57,046 nucleotides of DNA from Microcoleus sp. LEGE 07076 (GTDB lineage: Bacteria; Cyanobacteriota; Cyanobacteriia; Cyanobacteriales; Microcoleaceae). The translations under genes were made by a program, and so were the position numbers. The notes beneath the pieces are model-generated. The model was not told the DNA's origin and ran no database searches. It saw only the letters and a program-made list of their open reading frames with translations. Position 1 is the first letter of the stretch; every line of letters begins with the position of its first letter. The DNA is taken from contig NZ_JADEWV010000011.1 in assembly GCF_015207455.1 (NCBI RefSeq), positions 1 to 57,046 of the forward strand, given 5' to 3'. This document shows, one piece after another, positions 42,511-50,180 of this stretch.

Positions 42511-44355
42511 CTAGGACGACGAAGAAACCGAAGCAACCGCTACACGAAAACCCCCGCACCAGCCCAAGAGGCCCGCAGAGACGTAGTAGCGGAAGGCAGC
42601 ACGGCAATAGACCGCATCGTCGTACCACGAACACCCACGCATCACTCGGCTTTTACTATTTCCACCAGTTTCCCAAGCACTACCATCAGTAGGCGCACCA
42701 TTATAATTATCGTGCGAAACATCTTGACACCATTCCCAAACATTCCCGTGCATATCGTAAAGTCCAAAGCTATTAGGCGGAAAACTACCCACAACAGTTG
42801 TTTTTTCACGATAGATTCCCTTCGGTGCAGAACCGTAGGGAAAATTGCCACGATAATTGGCTAAATCCGGGGTAACTGTGTCCCCAAAATGAAATGGAGT
42901 AGTTGTCCCAGCCCGACAAGCATATTCCCATTCCGCCTCGCTAGGAAGGCGATAGCTTCTACCCGTCTTCCGAGACAATCTGGCACAAAATTCAACAGCA
43001 TGATACCAAGAAACCTTTTCTACAGGAAGGTTTTTACCCTTGAAGCTAGAAGGGTCAGGATTAAGGTCATACTGAATTTTAGGCAGATTAGCTACTACTT
43101 CCCACTGTGCTTGAGTAATCGGGTATTTCCCCAGCAGAAACGGTTTGATTGTCACCTGATGTTGAGGTCTTTCCTCGTCATCGGTTCCTCGTTGCGTTGC
43201 AGGTGCACCCATTTTGAAGCTGCCTTTGGGGATAGAAACCATTTCTAAAGTAACGCCATTGGCGATAGTTTCTGTAAAAACCTGTGCTTGACTTTGGCTG
43301 CGCTTGGTGATTTGCCCCTTTGAATTCACTGTCACCGTTTCAAATTGAACTGTTTTTAGGGAATTTGACAATACTTTTACAGGTTGAGGCGATTTGTTCC
43401 CCAAACTTTGATACACAGTTGGTGTTGGTGGCGGTGGCGGTGTTGGTGGCCGTGTTGGTGGCGGTGTTGGTGGCGGTGGTGTTGGCGGTGGTGTTGGTGT
43501 TGGTGTCGGTGGTGTTGGTGTCGGTGTCGGAGGCGGCGACAAAGATAAAATTGCTGGCAATGCTTGCTCTGCATTTTGATAGCGCTGACTGAAATGGTCG
43601 CGCACCATTTTATCTAACACATTTGCTAAATTATTGCTAACTTGCGCTTGATTTCGCCAAATAACTTCTCCTGTCTGCGGATCTTCTGGTAAGGTATGAG
43701 GAGGTTGACCAGTCAATGCTTGAATCCCAATCATCCCCACTGCATAAATATCGCTACACAGTTTAGGTTTGCCCTTCGCTTGTTCGCTGGGCATATAACC
43801 CGAAGTACCAATACCAACGGTGAAGCTAGTTTGTCCTTGAGCATTAACAACCATTGTGCTAATTTCCTTGACCGCCCCGAAATCAATTAAGATAATTTTA
43901 CCATCTTGGCGGCGCATTAAATTAGCAGGTTTCAAGTCGCGATGAATCACATTTTGCTGATGAACAATGGCTAAAACTTCTAAGATATCGTGCAATAATT
44001 TAATAGTATGGGATTCGCTTGATTTTTTACCTGGAATCAGTTCTTTGGTAAGGTCATGTCCTTCGATAAAATCTTGCACCAAATAAAATTCGCCATTTTC
44101 CTCAAAGTGGGCGGAAAGGCTGGGGATTTGGTCGTGTAGCTTACCCAATTTATACAGCGTTTGGGCTTCTTTGTCGAATAAGCCTTTGGCAATTAGTAAA
44201 ATGGCGGGATTGGGGTCTTTCGGTTTAAAATGTTTGACAACGCAGTGGGGATGTCCGGGTAAGTCTAAATCTTTGGCGAGGTATGTGTCGCCAAAACCGC
44301 CTTCTCCCAAGTCTTTGATAATTTGATAGCGATTGCGGAGGGTACGACCCAGCAT
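42511..44355 (-). CDS. Ser/Thr protein kinase fused to FGE/C-type-lectin-fold domain; candidate DGR variable protein
   Basis: The protein has 614 residues. A Hanks-type kinase spans 1-270: P-loop GEGGFGDTY, Lys41, HRDLKPAN (138-145) and DFG (158-160). A Thr/Pro linker (273-312) follows, then a formylglycine-generating-enzyme-like (SUMF1) domain from about 365 (MVSIPKGSFKMGAP, LPSEAEWEYACRAGT, YDMHGNVWEWCQD). The FGE active-site Cys pair is incomplete: only Cys584 of the usual CxxxxC remains. The end, RVMRGCSW then CRAAFR then GGFRVA, has the framework of DGR variable regions, with the positions in between filled by Tyr, Asp, Phe, Val, Leu, Gly, Trp and Cys. See findings. Kinase output and ligand are unknown. 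Confidence 0.9.
   Translation of the reverse strand: MLGRTLRNRYQIIKDLGEGGFGDTYLAKDLDLPGHPHCVVKHFKPKDPNPAILLIAKGLFDKEAQTLYKLGKLHDQIPSLSAHFEENGEFYLVQDFIEGHDLTKELIPGKKSSESHTIKLLHDILEVLAIVHQQNVIHRDLKPANLMRRQDGKIILIDFGAVKEISTMVVNAQGQTSFTVGIGTSGYMPSEQAKGKPKLCSDIYAVGMIGIQALTGQPPHTLPEDPQTGEVIWRNQAQVSNNLANVLDKMVRDHFSQRYQNAEQALPAILSLSPPPTPTPTPPTPTPTPPPTPPPPTPPPTRPPTPPPPPTPTVYQSLGNKSPQPVKVLSNSLKTVQFETVTVNSKGQITKRSQSQAQVFTETIANGVTLEMVSIPKGSFKMGAPATQRGTDDEERPQHQVTIKPFLLGKYPITQAQWEVVANLPKIQYDLNPDPSSFKGKNLPVEKVSWYHAVEFCARLSRKTGRSYRLPSEAEWEYACRAGTTTPFHFGDTVTPDLANYRGNFPYGSAPKGIYREKTTVVGSFPPNSFGLYDMHGNVWEWCQDVSHDNYNGAPTDGSAWETGGNSKSRVMRGCSWYDDAVYCRAAFRYYVSAGLLGWCGGFRVAVASVSSSS
42556..42624 (-). other. Candidate DGR variable region (VR) core
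   Basis: Codons 578-600 of the kinase-FGE gene span the segment between GCSW and GGFRV. The conserved frame residues Cys584, Arg585, Ala587 and Arg589 keep non-A codons. The other positions are TAC, GAC, GAT, TAT, TTC, TAC, TAC, GTC, TCT, GGC, CTC, TTG, GGC, TGG and TGC, most of which could come from AAC, AAT or GAC by changes at A only. The absence of Asn codons where relatives have Asn runs is the signature of adenine-directed mutagenesis. The template repeat is not in this window. Confidence 0.6.
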
Positions 44356-44411
44356 AGTTTTCAGGGAATGCAGTGGAAGTTAGGATATATTGTCGCACAA
44401 AAAGTAATGAG

Positions 44412-44723
44412 ATGCTTAAACTCAGAATCGTTGCCGCATTTATACTGCTAGTTAGTGCCTGTTGTTCATCTCCCGCACAAGCACAAAATCCTGCACAAAT
44501 AAAGCAAAATAATTCTTTAGTTCAAGTGCAGCCAACGCGAGAACAAATTCTGAATGCTTGCGTGCAGAATCGCGCGGAAACTCTGCCAAATCCTTTTAGC
44601 GATGTGCCATCAAATCACTGGGCTTACAAAGCAGTTTTGACGATGTATTATTGCGGCGCTTACCGTGAAGCAACCCCGCCTGCTTTAATTCAAGAATTGC
44701 TGGAATCAACACAAACAAATTGA
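44412..44723 (+). CDS. Short lipoprotein with partial SLH motif
   Basis: This is a 103-residue exported protein starting MLKLRIVAAFILLVSACCSS. The VSAC lipobox predicts lipid attachment at Cys18-19. The C-terminal region NPFSDVPSNHWAYKAVLTMY is the first half of an S-layer homology (SLH) motif, followed by CGAY. A full SLH set needs two to three motifs of ~55 residues, so the anchoring domain is truncated. It is divergent from the kinase-FGE gene, 57 bases away, so they share a promoter region. A longer N-terminus from an upstream frame would hide the lipobox and is rejected. Confidence 0.72.
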   Translation: MLKLRIVAAFILLVSACCSSPAQAQNPAQIKQNNSLVQVQPTREQILNACVQNRAETLPNPFSDVPSNHWAYKAVLTMYYCGAYREATPPALIQELLESTQTN

Positions 44724-44746
44724 CTATCCCGCATTTCATCAGGGGC

Positions 44747-44812
44747 CAGAAACCGGGTTTTTTACGACAATAGTTGCTGACAACCATAAATCTCGGAAAA
44801 ACCCGGTTTCTT
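44747..44812. repeat. CAGAAACCGGGTTT inverted repeat element
   Basis: CAGAAACCGGGTTTTTTACG at 44747 is matched by AAAAACCCGGTTTC ending at 44812. It is similar to 42321-42384 but with a different centre. It sits directly after the SLH lipoprotein gene and next to the cluster below. Confidence 0.75.
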
Positions 44813-44819
44813 AGTAGCC

Positions 44820-45176
44820 GTAGGGTGTGTCGCTCTAGAAAATTTCTCAAGAAAAACCAACAATTTCATAGCGACGCACCTGACAAAATAGTTAATCAAA
44901 CAAACCTAACATTTTTTCGTAGCAATAGTTTTCATAAATTATCTAAGGTGCGTCGCTATGAGATTGTCGATAGACAAGTCGGGGATTTTCGAGGTATCCA
45001 CACCCTACGAATACTGAATATTGTCAGGTGCGTCGCTCGCTTGATTGTCGATCGAATTTGGGGACTTTCGAGGTATCCACACCCTACGACTATCATAACT
45101 GACTATCACAAAAGGTGCGTCGCTCGCTCGATTGTCGATCGAATTTGGGGATTTTCGATCGATCCACACCCTACAA
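44820..45176. repeat. Cluster of four GTAGGGTG/GGTGCGTCGC repeat units
   Basis: One unit is inverted (44820-44881, GTAGGGTGTGTCGCT to GCGACGCACCT). Three follow in direct order (44946-45008, 45026-45088 and 45114-45176), each from AGGTGCGTCGCT to ATCCACACCCTAC, with the inner GATTGTCGATxGAATTTGGG shared by the last two. Each unit is about 63 bases with complementary ends. This fills the whole spacer between the SLH lipoprotein and DUF3146 genes. Confidence 0.82.
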
Positions 45177-45186
45177 CTAATTTTAC

Positions 45187-45453
45187 TCAAAACTGAGCCC
45201 GAACTGTAAACGAATAATCGCCGCCCGGTTCAAGCTGATAATCCCATTTCTCCAGAAAGCGGTGCAGCGGTTCCTGAATCAATGCCCTACCTTGAGAAGG
45301 CTCAAGTATCAGTGTTTTTTCTGCCGTGAAACGCCACTGAAACTGCCATTCAAAATTGCCGGCACTCACTTCACCCTCAATCGTGCCTTTTAGCCAAGAT
45401 TGGCCAGTAACCCGGACATATGCAGTTGTTTCGGGCAAACGTCTCGAACTCAC
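45187..45453 (-). CDS. DUF3146 family protein
   Basis: This is an 88-residue soluble protein. It begins with a GTG and reads MSSRRLPETTAYVRVTGQSW, then GTIEGEVSAGNFEWQFQWRF and EPSQGRALIQEPLHRFLE, matching a small cyanobacteria-specific family annotated DUF3146, function unknown. The GTGA start/stop overlap with pth shows translational coupling, so it belongs to the tatA-pth-DUF3146 unit. Confidence 0.8.
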   Translation of the reverse strand: MSSRRLPETTAYVRVTGQSWLKGTIEGEVSAGNFEWQFQWRFTAEKTLILEPSQGRALIQEPLHRFLEKWDYQLEPGGDYSFTVRAQF

Positions 45454-46112
45454 CTTTTTGTTTCCGCGTTTGTTTCTGCAATGGTACGATTGTTGTAAAG
45501 GCTCATGGCTTTTTCTATTCCCCGATCGAGGCTCAGTTCCACAGCTTCTACAACTAATTTAAGCACTTTCTCTACTAATTGACTTTCCTCTGAGGAAAAT
45601 TTTCCTAATACGAAGGAAATCGTATCTTTGTCATTTTTAGCAGCATCGCTTTGAGGTTTGCCGATGCCAATCCGCAATCGGGGAAATTTGTCTGTACCTA
45701 AATGAGAAATTGTTGATTTCATGCCGTTGTGTCCGCCTGCTGAACCGGCAAGCCGCATTCTGAGTTTGCCGATCGGCAAATCCATATCATCGTATACTAC
45801 TAATACGGACTCGGGAGGTATTTTGTACCAATCCGCCGCTGCCCGAATCGATTGGCCCGACAGATTCATGTAAGTCAGCGGTTTCAGCAAGCGGATTTTC
45901 TGTCCCCGCGGCCGATTTACCTCGCCAAAGATGCCTTGAAATTTGCGATTTTCCGACAGCGAAATTTGCCAAGATTTAGCCAAGGTATCCACTGCATTAA
46001 AGCCGATGTTGTGTCGGGTGCGATCGTACTTTGGTTCTGGATTCCCCAAACCCACAATTAGCTGGGGAATTACTAACTCCGCTGGTGTTTCCGACTTCTG
46101 AGAGTTATTCAT
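45450..46112 (-). CDS. pth: Peptidyl-tRNA hydrolase
   Basis: This 220-residue enzyme frees tRNA from prematurely released peptidyl-tRNA. Catalytic positions are visible: Asn24 in GLGNPEPKY, His34 in RTRHNIGF and Asp108 in VYDDMDLP. The GxxGGHNGMKS loop is GSAGGHNGMKSTISHLGT. The C-terminus is extended by ~20 residues beyond the core. It starts immediately after the tatA stop and overlaps the DUF3146 start, so the three genes form an operon. Confidence 0.95.
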   Translation of the reverse strand: MNNSQKSETPAELVIPQLIVGLGNPEPKYDRTRHNIGFNAVDTLAKSWQISLSENRKFQGIFGEVNRPRGQKIRLLKPLTYMNLSGQSIRAAADWYKIPPESVLVVYDDMDLPIGKLRMRLAGSAGGHNGMKSTISHLGTDKFPRLRIGIGKPQSDAAKNDKDTISFVLGKFSSEESQLVEKVLKLVVEAVELSLDRGIEKAMSLYNNRTIAETNAETKR

Positions 46113-46364
46113 TTAACTGTCTGCGTTATCTTCCTTAGCCGCCGCGAGTTTTTCTAGTTCCGGCTTTTTGCTGGCGACTGCTTCTTCTAACTGCTTGGCT
46201 TCCCGCTTGAACTCCGACTCAAAATCCCGCGAAGCGTCTTGAAATCCCCGAAGTGCTTTACCGAAACTCCGACCAATTTCTGGTAACTTTTTCGGGCCGA
46301 ATACCAACAGGGCAATGGTAAAAATTACTGCCATTTCCGGCAAACCTATGCCAAAAATATTCAT
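46113..46364 (-). CDS. tatA: Sec-independent (Tat) translocase protein TatA
   Basis: This 83-residue protein has the TatA/TatE layout. A short membrane helix (MNIFGIGLPEMAVIFTIALL) is followed by the FGPKKLPEIGRSFGKALRGF amphipathic hinge and a charged tail. It forms the pore for folded proteins such as the PhoX-like Tat substrate in this window. The stop directly abuts the pth start. Confidence 0.93.
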   Translation of the reverse strand: MNIFGIGLPEMAVIFTIALLVFGPKKLPEIGRSFGKALRGFQDASRDFESEFKREAKQLEEAVASKKPELEKLAAAKEDNADS

Positions 46365-46514
46365 GTTTTTTCTCCGGTAATTTGTTTAATTAGTTAGCAT
46401 TTAATTACGATCCACTAACGGTAAAGGGCAAGGGAAAACGGTAAAACTTAGCTTTTACCCTTTCTCCTCTACCCTCAGCTTTTACTGTTAGCCTTACTGT
46501 TTCGCGCTCAATTT

Positions 46515-46718
46515 TTAGCTGCCGAGACTCGACCAATCGACATCCACATTCTCCAGAATCAGTGAAGAGTTGTAGATTTGCAAAATAATCAACAAGAACA
46601 CGAAAAACAGTCCGATGAAAACGCTCATCAACAGCGTGGTACCCCAACCAGGAGCTACCTTGCCGTATTCTGAGTTAAGGGGTTTGAGTATATCTCCCAA
46701 CCAAGTCCGCTGTGCCAT
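46515..46718 (-). CDS. psbH: Photosystem II reaction center protein PsbH
   Basis: This is a 67-residue single-helix thylakoid protein: [20 protein letters not shown], then [20 protein letters not shown], a helix, and the lumenal end [14 protein letters not shown]. PsbH stabilises the PSII core near the QB site. It is divergent from psbN, the usual cyanobacterial arrangement, with a 243-base spacer that should hold both promoters. Confidence 0.96.
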   Translation of the reverse strand: MAQRTWLGDILKPLNSEYGKVAPGWGTTLLMSVFIGLFFVFLLIILQIYNSSLILENVDVDWSSLGS

Positions 46719-46961
46719 AAGTCACCTACAATGAATCTCTACAGAAAAGTTTGACATATTTCCACCGCTAATTGCGATCGCAATTTTTTAACTCCCCTAC
46801 TGCCCGACTCTACCGCAGTCCCCGACTCTCGCCTGAACCGATTCTCCCTGTCGGGTTCGGGCGCGACCATGCCCTACGCCGACCTAAAATCACTAGACTT
46901 TTACACGGATTGTTATTTTTTGTAATATTATAGAGTGGATAACTCATAATCGCTCCCCAAT

Positions 46962-47093
46962 ATGGAACCAGCAGCAGTTCTCGGCATTTCTCTGGGTATG
47001 TGTCTGGTGGCAATCACCGGCTTCTCAATCTACACCGCTTTCGGCCCTCCCGCCAAGGAATTGAGAGATCCTTTTGAAGAACACGAAGACTAA
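46962..47093 (+). CDS. psbN: PsbN, photosystem II assembly factor
   Basis: This is a 43-residue product starting [20 protein letters not shown], with one membrane helix and the family end [17 protein letters not shown]. It is the size and sequence expected of PsbN, which helps repair and assembly of PSII rather than being a core subunit. It lies opposite psbH as in plastids and cyanobacteria. It is below the usual gene-length cut-off. Confidence 0.95.
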   Translation: MEPAAVLGISLGMCLVAITGFSIYTAFGPPAKELRDPFEEHED

Positions 47094-47321
47094 AGAAGAA
47101 GGAAGAAGGAAGAAGGAAGAAGCAAGGTTAGCCCAAATTTCGCCCTCTCTCCCTCTCCCAGTCTCCCCTTCTCCGAAGCGATCGAACTTCTGCAGTGCCC
47201 GATCGACCTTTCGCCTCCACAGTCAATGCTATATTCTGCAAAAATACAGTAAATCTATATTGATTGGAAAAATCTATCTTCCAGTTAAAGTAAAAAATAT
47301 CAGGTTTCAGGCGAAAGCATC

Positions 47322-48422
47322 ATGGGCAATACATTTGGACATTTATTTCGCATATCGACATTTGGGGAATCTCACGGCGGCGGTGTTGGAGTCGTAATAG
47401 ACGGTTGTCCGCCCCTGGTGCCGATCGACGCATCGTTGATTCAAGCCGAACTCGATCGCCGCCGCCCCGGCCAAAGCAAAATTACTACACCCCGCAAAGA
47501 AGCAGATACCTGCGAAATTCTGTCGGGGGTGTTTGAAGGCAAAACTCTGGGAACTCCGATCGCAATTTTAGTCCGCAATCAAGACACTCGCCCCCAAGAT
47601 TATGGCGAAATGGCCACAACTTACCGCCCTTCCCACGCCGACGCTACCTACGATGCTAAGTACGGAATTCGTAACTGGCAAGGCGGAGGTCGAAGTTCGG
47701 CGAGAGAAACTATTGGTAGAGTAGCAGCAGGGGCGATCGCCAAAAAAATTCTCCAACAAGCAGCAGGAGTCGAAATAGTCGGCTACGTCAAACGCATTTC
47801 TGACTTAGAATGTGTCGCCGACCCGGACACTGTTACCTTAGAACAAGTAGAAAGCAACATCGTCCGCTGTCCAGATGCCGAATGCGCCGAAAGAATGATT
47901 GAACTAATTGAAAAAGTGCGCGACAGTGGAGATTCGATCGGCGGTGTAGTCGAATGCGTAGCCCGCAACGTACCCAAAGGCCTGGGAATGCCGGTATTCG
48001 ACAAACTCGAAGCCGACTTGGCTAAAGCTATCATGTCCTTACCCGCCAGCAAAGGCTTTGAAATTGGTTCGGGGTTTGCCGGGACTCTGCTTAAGGGCAG
48101 CGAACATAATGATGAATACTATACTGATGACAAGGGTGCAATTCGTACATTAACGAATCGCTCCGGCGGAATTCAGGGTGGCATTGCTAACGGTGAAAAT
48201 ATCATTCTGCGGGCGGCATTCAAACCAACTGCGACAATTCGCCAGCAGCAGCGCACAGTTACCCGAGAGGGTGAAGCAACGCTGCTAGCGGCAAAAGGAC
48301 GGCACGACCCTTGCGTTTTGCCAAGAGCTGTGCCAATGGTGGAAGCGATGGTAGCTTTAGTTTTGTGCGACCATTTACTGCGCCATCACGGACAATGTGG
48401 AACCTTAAAGTCTGAATTTTAA
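47322..48422 (+). CDS. aroC: Chorismate synthase
   Basis: This is a 366-residue enzyme of the shikimate pathway, making chorismate from EPSP with reduced FMN. Hallmarks are [20 protein letters not shown] near the start, [38 protein letters not shown] and GISNG-type [11 protein letters not shown], then [17 protein letters not shown]. The length is normal. The stop is one base before the ATG of the metallo-hydrolase gene, so the two are cotranscribed. Confidence 0.97.
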   Translation: MGNTFGHLFRISTFGESHGGGVGVVIDGCPPLVPIDASLIQAELDRRRPGQSKITTPRKEADTCEILSGVFEGKTLGTPIAILVRNQDTRPQDYGEMATTYRPSHADATYDAKYGIRNWQGGGRSSARETIGRVAAGAIAKKILQQAAGVEIVGYVKRISDLECVADPDTVTLEQVESNIVRCPDAECAERMIELIEKVRDSGDSIGGVVECVARNVPKGLGMPVFDKLEADLAKAIMSLPASKGFEIGSGFAGTLLKGSEHNDEYYTDDKGAIRTLTNRSGGIQGGIANGENIILRAAFKPTATIRQQQRTVTREGEATLLAAKGRHDPCVLPRAVPMVEAMVALVLCDHLLRHHGQCGTLKSEF

Positions 48423-48423
48423 A

Positions 48424-49335
48424 ATGGAAATCAGCTTGTCCTCAGTAGCGGCAAATCCCGTTGATTGCCCTCAACCCTCCGAAGCAATAAAAGGTATAGA
48501 TGATTTTGTAGTAGAGTTCTGGGGCGTGCGGGGAAGTGTTCCGACACCGGGACAGGAAACTGTTCGCTACGGCGGCAATACTTCATGTTTGGAAATGCGC
48601 GTCGGTGGAAAACGCTTGATTTTTGACGGCGGAACAGGCTTGCGGATGCTGGGAGACCAGTTGCTGCAAGAAATGCCGGTGCAAGCTTATATGTTTTTTA
48701 CTCACTATCACTGGGATCACATTCAAGGTTTCCCGCTGTTCGCCCCTGCTTTTATCCGCGGCAATAGCTTTGATATTTATGGGGCGATTCCGCCGGATGG
48801 AGATTGTCTCAAAAGACACTTCGTGGAACGGGTTCTGCACTCGAATTCGCCGGTGCCGCTGATGGGCTTGCCTGCGGATTTGAATTTCTACGAACTCAAT
48901 CACAACCAGACGATGATGCTGGACGATATTGAGATTAGGACTGGTTCTCTCAATCACCCGAATACTGCTATGGGATATCGGGTGAGTTGGCAGGGACGTT
49001 CTGTGGTTTACTGTTCTGATACGGAACATTTTCCCGATCGGCTAGATGAAAATGTCTATAATTTGGCCCTCGACGCTGACGTGCTGATCTACGACGCGAT
49101 GTACACCGACGAGGAATATCACAACCCCAAGTCTCCGAAGGTGGGTTGGGGACACTCGACTTGGCAGGAAGCGGTGAGAATGGCTAAGGAGGCTAGGGTG
49201 AAACGGGTGGTGATTTTTCACCACGATCCGGCTCACACTGACGATTTTCTTGATCGCATCGCCGAAGATGTCCAAATCGCTTTTCCCAAGGCTGTTATGG
49301 CCCGCGAGGGTCTGATTTTGCCGATCGGCTTCTGA
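48424..49335 (+). CDS. Metallo-beta-lactamase-fold hydrolase
   Basis: This is a 303-residue MBL-fold protein. The metal motif is FFTHYHWDHIQG, with His94, His96, Asp98 and His99. Further ligands fit GSLNHPNTAMGYRV and VVYCSDTEH (Asp). The N-terminal FWGVRGSVPTPGQETVRYGG is shared by a group of bacterial MBL proteins often annotated cyclic phosphodiesterase-like or RNase Z-like; the true substrate is unknown. It is coupled to aroC, and a strong terminator follows the stop. Confidence 0.88.
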   Translation: MEISLSSVAANPVDCPQPSEAIKGIDDFVVEFWGVRGSVPTPGQETVRYGGNTSCLEMRVGGKRLIFDGGTGLRMLGDQLLQEMPVQAYMFFTHYHWDHIQGFPLFAPAFIRGNSFDIYGAIPPDGDCLKRHFVERVLHSNSPVPLMGLPADLNFYELNHNQTMMLDDIEIRTGSLNHPNTAMGYRVSWQGRSVVYCSDTEHFPDRLDENVYNLALDADVLIYDAMYTDEEYHNPKSPKVGWGHSTWQEAVRMAKEARVKRVVIFHHDPAHTDDFLDRIAEDVQIAFPKAVMAREGLILPIGF

Positions 49336-49387
49336 ACTTTCGTCGGTAGGGTCGATCGCTCATAACTCGATCCAACCATCATTATGA

Positions 49388-49431
49388 TGTGGAGCAGGTC
49401 TCGCGGCCTGCTCCACAAGTTTTTTATTTTT
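49388..49431 (+). terminator. Rho-independent terminator of the aroC-MBL operon
   Basis: TGTGGAGCAGG and CCTGCTCCACA form an 11-bp perfect stem over an 8-base loop and are followed by AAGTTTTTTATTTTT. It lies about 50 bases past the MBL stop. Confidence 0.9.
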
Positions 49432-49451
49432 AGCAAACACTCTGAGTGCGT

Positions 49452-49459
49452 GGTATAAT
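49452..49459 (+). promoter_or_regulatory. Extended -10 promoter motif
   Basis: GGTATAAT within TGGTATAATCC carries a perfect TATAAT (49454-49459) with an upstream TG. No good -35 is seen. The next likely gene start is about 700 bases downstream, so it may drive a long leader or a non-coding RNA. Confidence 0.45.
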
Positions 49460-50180
49460 CCTTGGCTAGTAACTTTTTAGGAAGAATATTTAAGGTTTTT
49501 TTGATTGTTTTACCCGCTCTTATTTGAGAAGATAGACAAAATTAGCAGTTTGTTAATCGCGAGCGGGAGTTGAGCTGCTAGAGTCTGCAGGCCTAATGGC
49601 TTGGCTCTGTGTAACTGCGATGGGTTGGAATGTGCCGTTAGAAAAAGTATCGAGTTTGACAGCATTTCAGACTTTGGCGAAGTGCAGTACAACTAACGTC
49701 ACCGCTAAACCCAAGTAAAAATTTACTGGCGACAAGCTGCGACGATCGCAAGATCGAACAACAGCGCACCTGCCCGATCGCTTCCGCAAAACGCACAGCA
49801 AGAAGTAAAATAATTGGAGGATTGCAGCAGGCGAAAAAGTGAAAGTTTTAAGTGTCAACAAACACGGCGAGGCTCCGCAAGATTTCACTCTCCCACGAGG
49901 CTCCCCAGGTGACAGCAGAGTTGCTAAATCATTGTCAGACCTGCAATTTCTTGAGTAATTCCTAAACATAAAAGCTGAGGTTATAGTTACGAAAAAACAC
50001 AAGTACGAGGCTTTTTATGGAACATGAATATTGGCAACTATGAAAAGCAGATGTGAAAGCTTTTCACTACAATCTGAGTGATTTTTAGGCAGTCAATTTC
50101 ACTCAAAAGAAAGAGACCATCGCTCTTTGGTTTGAGACTAGCTGCAACAGCAAAGTGAATGTTATGACTTGACTATCAAA
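49460..50180 (+). other. Long intergenic region with possible structured RNA
   Basis: After the extended -10 motif the sequence can fold: CCCGCTC at 49513 pairs with GAGCGGG at 49561. A 40-codon ATG frame at 49596-49718 (MAWLCVTAMGWNVPLEKVSS...) is possible but shows no family. No other gene is visible before 50169-50181. I cannot match it to a known cyanobacterial small RNA. Confidence 0.35.

Noticed and set aside
42301-42634. Upstream part of a long minus-strand frame through the 3' end of the kinase-FGE gene
   Set aside because: Cys/Leu/Phe/Ser-rich shadow of the real gene in another frame; only the extreme end (42185-42304) looks coding.
43377-43592. His/Val-rich frames on both strands
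   Set aside because: They are mirror images of the Thr/Pro linker codons of the kinase-FGE gene.
44820-45176. Direct repeat units considered as CRISPR
   Set aside because: Units are ~63 bases with inverse-complement ends and irregular short gaps; one is inverted and no cas genes are near.
49667-50002. 111-codon minus-strand frame
   Set aside because: No domain, and it lies opposite a probable promoter-driven region; protein composition is random.
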